Source: Taudactylus pleione
Lineage: Eukaryota; Chordata; Amphibia; Anura; Myobatrachidae
Assembly (NCBI GenBank): GCA_031769625.1
Contig: JAUIMM010000566.1
Coordinates: forward strand, 2,795,001 to 2,859,000
DNA: 64,000 nt
Direction: 5' to 3'
The notes beneath the pieces were generated by a model. That model did not search any database. It was given only the letters and a program-made list of their open reading frames with translations, and had not been told where the DNA came from. Positions 54,747 to 64,000 of the stretch are shown piece after piece. Made by a program: the position numbers and the translations under genes. Every line of letters begins with the position of its first letter. The first letter of the stretch is position 1.

Positions 54747-55274
54747 ATAGGCCCTCATTCAGAGGCGCTCGCAAAATGCGAGCGGTCGCTCTGAATGAGG
54801 GCTGCCGCTTGGCTTTTGAAGTACGGCCTCCTGGTCGCTAGCTAAGCTGTGGGTTAGCGACCAACCAGGTTGATGGTCACGATGGTCAATGGTCACGACC
54901 ATCGCGACCATCAGGGTTTGTGACGAGACCCTAAGGTTGGGTCTCAGCAACCGCAAGCCCCAGTAAGCTTCCTGCTCTGATCGAGCAGGAAGCTCCCCAC
55001 TGACATCACTGCTGATGTTAGTGCGGCCGCCCACAAAAAGGCAGGCATTCCTTAAGGAATGCCTCCGTTTGTGAAACCACCCCCCCGCCACGCCTACAAA
55101 ATGGATCGAGCTGTCGAACAACATCGACAGCCGCCCCTTTTGTACTGAGCTCCGGAGCGAGAGAATTTCTCTCTCGCTCCAGGGCTTGTGCGGGCACTGC
55201 GCGTGCGCAGGGCCTAAACATCGACCCGCTTGCGAGTGCTCAGTGCTTGCAAGCGGGTCTGAATGAGGTCCCTA
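54747..55274. mobile_element. CpG-rich palindromic MITE (CATTCAGA family), copy 4
   Basis: The element is 54750-55271: GGCCCTCATTCAGAGGCGC at the left and GCGGGTCTGAATGAGGTCC at the right. Flanks ATA and CTA match at two of three bases. It is inserted in the LINE 5' region. Confidence 0.85.
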
Positions 55275-55410
55275 ATGTGGCTGATTAACACAGGCTACAC
55301 CTGAGACATGTCCAGCTGACCTAGGGTGTTAAATTGCCTTGTGGTTGTAAACAGCAGCCCAGTATGCCATCATAAACTATGCTTCACTGACCACATCACA
55401 AAAATAGGTA

Positions 55411-55479
55411 ATGATGAGTATGGTCAAGCTTGTTTATGCAAATGTGGATTATGCAGACCTGTTAGGTCTTATTTATAAT
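55411..55479. repeat. Right 69-bp target duplication of nested LINE
   Basis: Counterpart of 40757-40825, with three mismatches. Host sequence resumes with GTAAGTTCTGGGCAG. Confidence 0.85.
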
Positions 55480-55615
55480 GTAAGTTCTGGGCAGAATGCC
55501 TGTGTGTATCATGTATGTTCTGATCACAATGCCTATTTGTATCATGTATGTTCTGGGCAAAATGCCTATGTGTGTATGATATATTTTCTGGTCTCAATGC
55601 ATATGTGTATTGTCA
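55480..55615. repeat. Short tandem repeat (about 36 bp)
   Basis: About four diverged units of TGTATGTTCTGGGCAAAATG followed by CCTATGTGTATCA. Confidence 0.75.
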
Positions 55616-55689
55616 CGCCTGAGGGTTGGTTTGGGTTGGAACAATCGTGGCGAGAACAGGAATATTGTCTTTATTGAACAGCAGGTTGG

Positions 55690-55985
55690 AATGGGACTGG
55701 ACTTAAAATACTGAAGGAATGGGCAGAAATTGAGCTTGTCTTGAAGTGAAGAGCACAAGGAATGCCAAAACTTGGCGACTAACTGCACTCCCAAGTCAGA
55801 GATTATTTCCAGAGGTAGTCCATGGAGTCTGAAGATTTCTTGTATGAATAATTGAGCCAATGTGGGAGCTGATGGTTAGAAGTGAGCCATTTTGGTGAAC
55901 TGGTCAACTACCACCCAGATGGTGTTGAATTTGTTTGAAAATGAAAACCATCAATAGATGTGACCACGGTTGATGTGGAACAGAG
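55690..55985 (-). pseudogene. Ty3/gypsy integrase relic
   Basis: The minus strand reads FNTIWVVVDQFTKMAHF (about 55880-55930, with a frame change), then LAQLFIQEIFRLHGLP and EIISDLGVQLVAKFWHSLCS (55745-55860). These are the RNase H-fold core motifs of vertebrate Ty3/gypsy integrases, where the usual text is DRFSKMAHF and SDRGVQF. The SDRG Arg is Leu here. In-frame stops and frame changes, with no LTR or other pol domains nearby, make it a truncated, dead fragment. Confidence 0.8.
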
Positions 55986-56149
55986 AGAGGAAGTTACTGC
56001 CCAGCTGGAGACTGTCGAGGCACTTTGATGGACCACTGTTTAGTAGACATGGGAATCCGTCATTGGATTCATGGGTAGTGCCATCCTGAGGGATACTGAG
56101 TAATGTTTGAGGGATTCATTGGATCTAAATAAATGTGGTTCCTGACACA

Positions 56150-56215
56150 CACATACACATATATATAGATTGAGATATATAAATATATACACATATTATA
56201 TATTTATATACGGGC
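56150..56215. repeat. CA/TA microsatellite
   Basis: ACACACACATACACATATATA then degenerate (TA)n to 56212. Confidence 0.85.
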
Positions 56216-56276
56216 AGTGGCAGACGCCAAAAAATATAAATGGCCAGGGTGCACATCCAGAGATCCCTTTGCACAA

Positions 56277-56410
56277 ACGCAGAAGAATGGCAGCAATCTG
56301 TGGACTTCATTTGAAATTACCACAGTACAAGGCTTAATTTTGCCAACAGTAAGCCTTGTGCTGTGGTTACTTCCATGAAGTCCACGGAGTGCCGCCATTC
56401 TTCTGCATTT
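56277..56410. mobile_element. Fold-back element (about 60-bp arms)
   Basis: The left arm (GCAGAAGAATGGCAGCAAT, TGTGGACTTCAT, ACCACAGTACAAGGCTTA) is inverted in the right arm (TAAGCCTTGTGCTGTGGT, ATGAAGTCCACGGAGTGCCG, CCATTCTTCTGC). The loop is about 13 nt around 56343. Non-coding. Confidence 0.85.
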
Positions 56411-58305
56411 GACACAGCCCCAGCTCCTCCGAGTCAGACTCAGCACCCCCCTCTCTGCCCACAGTGCCCAGTGACAGCCCGCCCCGTCTGTCTCCTAGCC
56501 TGCCTGCCTGAGCTAGTTAAACTTACTTCTTGATGCAGATAATGCTGCAAATACCTGGTCCGATGGCTGGGTGGTGGACAGCGGCCAGCGCCGATTAATA
56601 TGGAGACGGAGCCATGAGACCACTCACGGCTCTGCTTCGCAAAGGCCCATGGGAGGAATGGCCGCGGTTCAGCATTCCATTTGCCCTAGGCATTTGCTTA
56701 GAATGCCTATGCCTAGAGTTTTCTCTGCAACTAAATCCAGGATACATTGGCTGGCTCTCCAACTAAATCCAGGATACATACTGTACATGAAGGGTTTCAG
56801 CCAGCACTGAATAAAACATTTGTGTTTAAGGTTTCCATAAAGATGCATTATCACCTAATTGTTCCACTTTCCTCTTTTACTCCTTACCGTCACCGAATTC
56901 CCGGGAGCCAGCTCCATGCAGCCAGTATTCCAGAGCGCCTCCATATCTGTCACACACAGTATAGAGTACTATAATAACTCATAGAAATATATCAGACATT
57001 TTAGTTTCTAAACTGACTTAATTAAATGTGAGTTATAATCGGATATGCTGCTATAGGTTACAGTAATATTTTTCAGTTCGCCAGTTTTCTTAAATGTAAC
57101 TCCTAATATGCCATTAATTTCCAAATAATTAATTGTTAATGCAAAGAATAAAGTGTAAACAACTTGTCACCTTCAATTGCGAGAGGTTCTGTTAGAATTC
57201 TGGAGCTCAGGCTAAAAATATAAAATCATTGGTTAATCAATATTACAAGAAGGGATGTACTGCTCATAGGTCACATTATATTTGGGCCAGGGCAGATAGG
57301 AGCAGCTGTGTCATGAACAAATAATCCATCATTGTAAAAATGCATTTCAGTTTCCATCTATTTCTATTCATTTGATGAAATGTCTCATGGGCCACAGGTG
57401 GGAACTGTAGAACAGACTGAGGATCGCATTTCTAGAAATAAAATGTCTTGTCTGCCATTTTGTTGTAGACCATCCACTAGTGAACTGATGGACAGTAGTT
57501 ACCGTACTCTGGACTCTACCGGGATGTTCCATTTGTGCAAAGCAGTTCCATTGAAGCAGGCTACCTTGGTTAGTCCTTACTTTATTCACAAAACTTTTTG
57601 ATGTAAGATGTAAGTTGTCATATAAACTGTGTACCAACATATAGATAGGCATACTCACATATTTATGTAATATAGTATTTTGATACTTCATACAGGAACT
57701 TTTTTGACAAATTAAAATCAAGGAAATAGCACGTATACCCATCGTTCACATCATGGTCCAGGGTTGTTCACTCTTGAAAATATTTATTTATTCACAGCTT
57801 TATAGAAATAAAATGTACTAACATAATTCTGCTATATCAAAATGTGTCCAGAATTGAAAGTAGATATGACAAGATAATGGTATCATGTATTATAAATAAG
57901 CAATACCCCAACATAACATTTAATATAATCAATGTGATAGTTCTGTTTGGATAATTGAATTTCATTGAATTCTTCTTTTTCTTACTAACCTATGAAAAAA
58001 TGTCCTTTTTAATGTTAGATAAATCTTACTTACCATTGGCAAACTTGCACTGTTCTGTGTCTTTTGCTGTTTCTTGGCCTTTTCATGCTCACCAAAGTCA
58101 TGGCATGGTAAAGATCAGGATGGTTTTGAAAGGAACACTTAAACTGTCCTTAGTACAGTCAACAACATTCACATAGCCAGGTTCAAAGGTCTATCCTTAT
58201 AATTCTTTATCATTCTGCAGGTTCTAACATAGAGAATCTTCTGCTTCAGCAATTGCATCTAGCTCGGATTAGTAATAAAGTCTGTCTGATTTAGTACCGT
58301 TTTCA
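56411..58305. other. Single-copy-looking sequence
   Basis: No gene recognised. A short duplication, AACTAAATCCAGGATACAT, occurs at 56730-56748 and 56761-56779. The rest is AT-rich without repeat ends. Confidence 0.4.
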
Positions 58306-59229
58306 GTGTTAACTAGATATGTGCGCTAACCCCTGTGTTTTGGTTTTGGCAAAACCACCGTCAAAGTGCTTTGTTTCGGATGCGGACTTGGATTTCTTTA
58401 AAATTGATAAAAAGAGCTAAAATTATATAATTTGGACCTGTTTACATGCAATCCAAAACCCGAGATTAAGGCCCTGATTCAGAGCCGGACGCAAGTCGCT
58501 GCTCGTTCGCTCCGAGCGATGTTTGCCCAACTGCGCATGCGTACGGATCGTTATACGCATGCGCGAACAACTCAGTGCGGCCGAAATTCATGTGCTCGCA
58601 AAATAGCGAATGCCTGATAATTTGAGTGACAGAAAGAGGCGTATGTGGGTGGTAACAGGGGAAGGTGCTTGAAAACGGGGAGTGGAGATCCGATCGCAGG
58701 CGTGCTTAAAGGTCAAAACGGGCATTTTATGGGTGTGCCTATTTAAAACAGCAGCGTCATTGACCACGTCACTGGGTTATTTTAGAGCCAGAACTGCTCG
58801 CAAAATTGTGGTAGCAAACACCAGCCCCAAGAAAAGCGAGCAGTTCATACCCTGGTCGATGTACTCGTTTAATCTAATAAATAGCGGACATAACGTAGGA
58901 TGCGAGTGGCCAGGGGGCGTATTTTTTCAAAAAACAAATGCAAGTTTTGTTCGCTCGTTCAGACATAGAGGCGTGAACAGACCGCAAACAGCGAACGGTT
59001 CATTTGAATAGCCACCCCTTGTTTTAGGACGAACGACCGCAAATAGCGAGTGGCTCTGAATGAGGGCCTAAGTTTTTAAGTCCTTACAGTAGACCCGACC
59101 CGGGACTTGGTTCTACTCAGTACCCCAAAAGAAATCCAAGCTACAGTATGCCTCGATTCTACTCAGCACCCCAAAATTTGGGTGTGCACTGTTTTCAGGA
59201 ACACCAAACTGCTCATTTCCAGTTTTAAC
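58306..59229. mobile_element. Diverged hAT element related to copies 1 and 2, with nested MITE
   Basis: The element is 58314-59221. The left end TAGATATGTGCGCTAACCCC, then TGTTTTGGTTTTGGCAAAAC and a GAGCTAAAATTATA-type stretch, parallels the left end of hAT copies 1 and 2. The right end GCTCATTTCCA is a degenerate inverse. Flanks GTGTTAAC (58306-58313) and GTTTTAAC (59222-59229) form an 8-bp duplication with one mismatch. No transposase; a MITE occupies 58470-59068. Confidence 0.7.
58467..59071. mobile_element. CpG-rich palindromic MITE (CATTCAGA family), copy 5
   Basis: The element is 58470-59068: GGCCCTGATTCAGAGCCGG at the left and TGGCTCTGAATGAGGGCC at the right, flanked by TAA (58467-58469, 59069-59071). 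Contains CGCATGCG motifs near 58535-58565. It is the longest copy (599 bp). Confidence 0.88.
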
Positions 59230-59580
59230 TTCTCTCTGTCATCTGTGTCGGCATTAAACACACAAACACACACTAGAAACAAACAAAACTTTTAAAAGTA
59301 GATGATAAATATGAGTATAAAAAATACTTTAAAAGATTTTAAAAAAAATTACAAAACTGTTGAATTGATTTTCAGGTACTGTAGGCCAGTAGGCTTCTGC
59401 CTTCAAAAGCAGTCTTCAGTGATTGTAGTGTTATCGCTGGCGGTAACCCTATGAAGTGAAAAAAGAACCATAGTAATTTACAGAATTAAAGGAAATTGTC
59501 CTAGCTTGCCTTGGGTTCAATTATGGGGTTCTTTTTACAATCGTCATTTCAAGGCACATAAGATTAGTAGCCATCAGTAG
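59230..59580. other. Unassigned sequence
   Basis: A-rich around 59310-59355; otherwise nothing recognised. Confidence 0.35.
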
Positions 59581-59582
59581 CC

Positions 59583-59836
59583 CTAGATTGTAAGCTCCTA
59601 GGAGCAGGGTCCTCCTGCCCACTGTCTCACAACCTTCTTCTCTGGCACTTCTATGACAGCCTTCACCTTCCCAGCTGTATTGTGTATGGAGAATTGTGTT
59701 GCTAATTGTTACTTTGTATTCTGTTTATATTTTGGTTACTGTATTTTAATGTAATGTTCTGTGTACCCTTTACTGTATGTACGGCACTGCGGACCACTTG
59801 TGGCGCCCTATAAATAAAATGTAATAATAATAATGT
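59583..59836 (+). mobile_element. 5'-truncated L2-like LINE 3' end
   Basis: TAGATTGTAAGCTCCTAGGA through GGCGCCCTATAAATAAAATG and (TAA)n. It is related to, but more diverged than, the 3' ends at 10060 and 42516. Confidence 0.88.
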
Positions 59837-59839
59837 TGG

Positions 59840-60225
59840 AGGGTGGTACAGTTAGTAAAGGGAGGCAAAGCACAGATGGATGAAAAGGGACAGAGGCTCA
59901 GATGGTGAAGCGGGTTATAGTTCAGATGGTTTAGATTAGAGGCACAGATAATGAGGGGTGTGGAGGCACAGTTTTGCAGGGATGCAGTGGCACAGGTGGG
60001 GAAGGGACATAGGCATAGGTGGTGAGGGATGCAATGGTATAGATGCTGAGGGAGCAGAGGCACAGGTGGGGAGGAAGGCAGTGGCATAAGTAGTGATGGG
60101 TGCAGATACACATCGTGAGTGAGGCAGTGGTACAGGTGGGGAGGGGGCAAAGGCACAGGAAATAATAGTGGTGCAGATTGGAATGGGGCAGCAGTACAGA
60201 TTGCTAAGGGAATGGCAGACTTGGC
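59840..60225. repeat. Degenerate minisatellite (about 30-36 bp)
   Basis: Repeats of GAGGCACAG(A/G)TGGTGAGGG(A/G)TGCA type with heavy variation, about a dozen units. The Pro/Cys-rich frames on the minus strand are by-products of the repeat. Confidence 0.8.
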
Positions 60226-60229
60226 AAAG

Positions 60230-61100
60230 GCACACATCTGTTCACCTCTGTCTGTGAAAACGCACCTACTCCCTTTGCCTTATCAGTGTGGTTCAAACAG
60301 CAAGTAATTTGCCTAGCCAAAGCAGGTATGGGAGAAGAGTAGGAGAGCTGGGGGCAGGGTACATGCGGATTGCAGAACATGTAGAAGGAAGTAGAGCTAA
60401 TCGGGACCTGATCATCGAGAGAAGATGATCCCTGGCTGGCTGCAAACAGCTTTTGATTCCCTGGCTGACTGTGAATCAAACGTAATTCCTGGTCTAAATT
60501 ATCAATGATGACAATCTTATGGCTGTTCCCAATGAGAAAGGGGGCCCGCTGGCATTGTACTCCCCTGATGGTGGCCATTCTCATACCCTCTCTTAAATTG
60601 GATGTGTACTGCATAGTAAACTAACAGTATCTTAAACTATATGACAAAGAGAAGGCATATGATCACTGTGTGAGATTACACCAGGGCCGTATCAACCAGG
60701 AGATGATATTTTAAGAGGGACGACAGATATTGTTTATATAAAGGGCATTGGCACATGTCACACAAATTATGCTGCCCACTTGCAGCATCAATTAACATAG
60801 CTTAACACCTGCCAACACTGCTGGGATATGTATGCATTATGTAGTTGGCTAACTTTGCAATGGATGGACAAGTGGCAAGTACGGGGTTTGTCTCACAACA
60901 TAGCCCCAGGTCACCTTCTATGCCAAAGATCTGCCTCTTGACTGAGCCACTCATCATACTTCATAAACATTTTCGGTGACAATCCTTTACTATTTATTTT
61001 TGCAGTACAGCATATTACTAGTGATGCACAAAATGGAAGTTGTTCATAATCAATTGATTGACGCATCACAGATGCATGTAAGGGAGGGGTTATTCTAGAC
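60230..61100. other. Unassigned sequence
   Basis: No gene, array or element boundary recognised. Confidence 0.35.
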
Positions 61101-61101
61101 A

Positions 61102-61272
61102 AGAAAAACCAGACACACATTCCCCCAGCACTCTGCAATGGACCAACAAACAAGACATGCATCCTACATAATAATAGTAACTGAGTCATCTGCAGTTTAT
61201 TATTATGTGGGATGCATGTCTCTTTTGCTGGTCCATTGCAGAGTGCTGGGGGAATGTGTGTCTGGTTTTTCT
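61102..61272. mobile_element. Long hairpin (about 75-bp arms, 20-nt loop)
   Basis: The left arm (AGAAAAACCAGACACACATT, CCCCCAGCACTCTGCAATGG, GACATGCATCC) is inverted at 61198-61272 with only a few mismatches. The loop is about 61178-61197. The high arm identity suggests recent formation. Confidence 0.9.
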
Positions 61273-61276
61273 AATA

Positions 61277-62690
61277 CAAAATATTAACAAGATCCTCTTA
61301 ACCAACATGCAAAGGTCCCTTTCATTCTTAGGAAAGAATTACACCATTATGTATCTTCCCTTTCTGCTTATTGCTTAACATTGCCCATTTCTAGAAGTCT
61401 TTGTGGCAAGTTTTACCACCACTGGACCAATCTTCTTCCTTTCATACCATTGGGGCTGGTGGCTTCAAACTAGCGGTAGCAGAAGGATGGTAAAGTGGAA
61501 AGGAAAGGGTGGTGAACACCACCAAACATTGATAAGCAGCACGGGCAATGAGAGACCACCCCACCACAAATTTCCCAGAAACCTCCAGGGTCTAGACCTA
61601 TAGAGCAGCGAGAGCGGAGCAATTTAGAGGAGACTACTTTTGTGTCTGTAATGGCAGTGACGGAGGAAAGAGATGCTTAGAATATTCTACAAAGCAGAGT
61701 GTGGAGATGTCCTTCTGGATTTTGACAATCCTATGGCTATGAAGCTAGTGAAAAGCCACCTTCCTATGCAACCAATGGTGGACTGGTGGGAGTGATCAGC
61801 AATGATGGAACTTATTGCAGGTCCATTGCTGGGAATGTCATGAACTTGCAGGACCCCATGTGGCTCAGGCAAAATCCACCATGTGTCAGGTACTGTTACT
61901 CAGGCCGTTTGAGAAATGGGACAAGCCTCTGTTGATCACATGCCTAAAGGTAGAGGTCTGAAGGCCATTAAATAGTGAGCACAGTGAAAAGTTGGGCATG
62001 AATGGGGTCATCTGGGATTGTAATACAATCAGCACTCAAACTCTGCTGAAAGTGGTCCTAGAAGGGAGAAAAAGCTGGTTCCACAGAGGTGATTGAGAAG
62101 AAAGTCATTGAAAGAGATAGTGTAGAGAAGCAAGAGACCATAATGAAGGGGGCATATTCACTCTAGACACAAATCACCCATAAACTGGCAGGCCATGAGA
62201 GCACTGGAAGAATCTTTAGTGGAGGAGGAGCCACGTGACCTGTTAATCATTGCAAAAGTTACCATTCCTTCTATGGGGGCCCAAAAGTTTGGTATGTGAT
62301 CAACACCCATTGGGCAATGAATACGTTTAAGCCTCTGACTATGTTATTGAGCATTATAAACAAAGCATCTATCAAAGATTGTTATGCATTGCATCATAGA
62401 GTGCTTTCATAATGCATGATGACCAGAGATAGTTTATTTGAGATATATGACAGATAAACAAATCATGTGAGCAATCCATGTGTTTTCTCAGAAGCATTTA
62501 TGAATACCATTGCATGTGGCCATTTCCTTGGCCTGTGTTTAAGGCTGGCATTATAAAGTGGAGGAACTGTTGGTGGAAAAGTATAGGCTTTTTACTAAGC
62601 TGAAAAGTGGCAGCCTATGCCTTGAAGTAATTACACATAAGTAACAGTAATACCCTTTTATTGTTCATCTATGTGTGAACAGACTTTCCA
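61277..62690. other. Unassigned sequence
   Basis: No recognised mobile element or coding domain in 1.4 kb. Composition is balanced. Confidence 0.35.
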
Positions 62691-62696
62691 CACCGA

Positions 62697-63131
62697 GCTA
62701 CATGATTCCCAGTGCAGATAGTTACATGAGTCCCACCACACACAGCTGCATGATTCCCATCTTACACAGCAGCATGATTCCCACCACACACAGCTGCATG
62801 TTTCCCACCGTACACAGCAGCATGATTCCCACCACACACAGCTGCATGATTCCCACCGTACACAGCTGCATGATTCCCACTGCACAAAGCAGCATAATTC
62901 CCACATGATTCCCACCGCACATAGCAGCATGATTCCCACCGCACAAAGCAGCATGATTCCCAGCACACACAGCAGCATTATTCCCACCGCACATAGCAGC
63001 ATGATTCCCAGCACACACAGCAGCATGATTCCCACCACATACAGCAGCATGATTCCCACCACACACAGCAGTATATTACCCACCGCACACAGCTGCATGA
63101 TTCCCGCTGCACACAGCAGCATGATTCCCAC
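62697..63131. repeat. 24-bp minisatellite, about 18 units
   Basis: Units of CACAGCAGCATGATTCCCACC and CACAGCTGCATGATTCCCACC, with one 18-bp partial unit near 62900. Since 24 is a multiple of three, every frame stays open on both strands, which explains the long repeating frames here; none is a credible gene. Confidence 0.95.
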
Positions 63132-63189
63132 TAAGCACCTTACAAGAGATTCACACTCACTGCCTGGCTGCCTGTGCAATACTTAGGAT

Positions 63190-63660
63190 GAAATATCTGC
63201 TTTTGGAATATAAACATTATGCTAAGCAAGTAGAACAAACAGCCTTAAAACCCAGTTAATTATCAATGAGGCTTAATTCTCATCACTCATATTAATTGTG
63301 GAATTATACCTTTTCTCCAAGAGACTCTGGCTAATAATCAATCCATTTGTCTCTTTTAAGATAAGCTTCATTTTAGTGAGCAGTCTGTCTCATTCAGGAG
63401 ACGGATGGTTGGACTTCGGGCCAATGAGATTAAAGGCTTGATAGGGATTCATTAGTCAACGATAATGAAACGGGTTCAATCGAAGAAGATCTTTTAATAT
63501 GTGTTATTTGTATTCATGGTTAAATGATGTTGTAAATAAGACACCTTTACTGCTTTGCTGATGAGCTAAAATCCAGGAAGTTTAACTGTTTCATGCTACC
63601 TCCATTATAAAGTCTAGATGTCCTCATATTACCTCATACATCTGATTTGGTAACATGACA
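63190..63660. other. Single-copy-looking noncoding block, candidate regulatory element
   Basis: AT-rich but complex, with several homeodomain-type cores (CTAATAATCAATCCATTTG, CAATGAGATTAAAGG, CATTAGTCAACGATAATG) and no repeat signature. It looks like vertebrate conserved noncoding DNA, but conservation cannot be assessed here. Confidence 0.35.
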
Positions 63661-63704
63661 AATATATATTGCAGTTTTGGCATTTACCAATACACCGCAC
63701 TAAG

Positions 63705-63945
63705 AGGCCTATTTATTAATATTTGCAGGGGGTTTCTGGGCATAATTGCAATTATTAAGTTTTCCCCGAATGTGTATATGGGGGACTGGAGCAGATATCA
63801 GAGATATCTGCAGTATCCCATTTTAAATACCAGCCCCCCTAGGTTTCTATGGGGGGCTGCTTTATTGCGGAATTTACCAAGAATACGAAGCATCTGAAAA
63901 TGTGTTAGTATTGTAGCCTATAGGTTACGCTTCACAGAAATTACT
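63705..63945. repeat. Fragment of dispersed palindromic repeat (family of 14.5 and 17.8 kb)
   Basis: GAGGCCTATTTATTAATATTTGC, then CAGATATCAGAGATATCTGC and TTTCTATGGGGG, then AGCCTATAGGTTACG. The same order of blocks as 14511-14760. The right end is not visible before the window edge. Confidence 0.6.
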
Positions 63946-64000
63946 AGGAAAGGGACCCATGGGTTCACACCCCCCCCCCCAGCAATGGCCGTCCGCGCAC

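Larger units (their letters stand above)
40826..55410 (-). mobile_element. Near-full-length L2/CR1-like LINE, split by later insertions
   Basis: Non-LTR retrotransposon on the minus strand; its own sequence is about 3.9 kb once insertions are removed. The 3' end at 40826 complements to GCTGTTAATAAATATATAA. Coding pieces in element order: an N-terminal region with a 2A-like GDISPNPGP (54247-54290) and endonuclease motifs (WNARSVCNKL, LLAITETWL), down to about 53214; RT N-terminus IPHLTKICNISFSTG (52760-52857); then, beyond the Harbinger insertion, [21 protein letters not shown] and [12 protein letters not shown] (42434-42865), [11 protein letters not shown] (42030-42056) and the C-terminus (41329-42018). 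Later insertions: Harbinger 42852-52733, a plus-strand LINE tail 42229-42516, and a MITE 54750-55271. Confidence 0.88.

Noticed and set aside
62658..63179. 173-codon Cys/Met-rich repeat protein on the minus strand
   Set aside because: Product of a stop-free 24-bp minisatellite; equally long frames occur on the other strand.

Overview
The window looks like intergenic DNA from a large, repeat-rich vertebrate genome, most likely an anuran amphibian. I infer this from the repeat mix: a DIRS tyrosine-recombinase retrotransposon, L2/CR1-like LINEs with (ATAATA)n tails, PIF/Harbinger with a MADF partner gene, hAT elements with BED-finger transposase, a Helitron, and many palindromic MITEs. I recognise no host protein-coding exon, rRNA or tRNA. 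Every long reading frame I can name belongs to a mobile element.

Layout. 1-1080: dead Tc1-like transposase. 1788-2075: telomere-motif minisatellite. 2733-3361: short non-autonomous Helitron. 3508-8479: complete hAT element (copy 1) with a perfect 8-bp target duplication, a broken transposase gene and a subterminal tandem array. 10060-14000: degraded L2-like LINE on the minus strand. 14.5-29.6 kb: single-copy-looking sequence sprinkled with MITEs and LINE scraps. 29702-35509: nearly complete DIRS element (gag, RT/RNase H/methyltransferase-like, tyrosine recombinase) with inverted terminal repeats and an internal complementary region. 35577-36511: TA-flanked element with multiple terminal-repeat copies and an internal minisatellite.

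Core of the window, 40826-55410: a nest of elements. A near-full-length LINE on the minus strand, flanked by a 69-bp target duplication, was interrupted in its reverse transcriptase domain by a PIF/Harbinger element (42852-52733, TTA duplication). That element was then interrupted inside its MADF gene by a second hAT copy (46738-51277, perfect 8-bp duplication). The Harbinger transposase and MADF genes lie on opposite strands and interlock: each one's second exon sits inside the other's intron.

55.4-64 kb: Ty3/gypsy integrase relic, a diverged hAT element with a nested MITE, a LINE 3' tail, fold-back sequences, a 24-bp minisatellite, and single-copy-looking DNA that may contain conserved noncoding elements.

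All boundaries were read by eye from terminal repeats and target duplications. Family names rest on motif recognition, not database searches.
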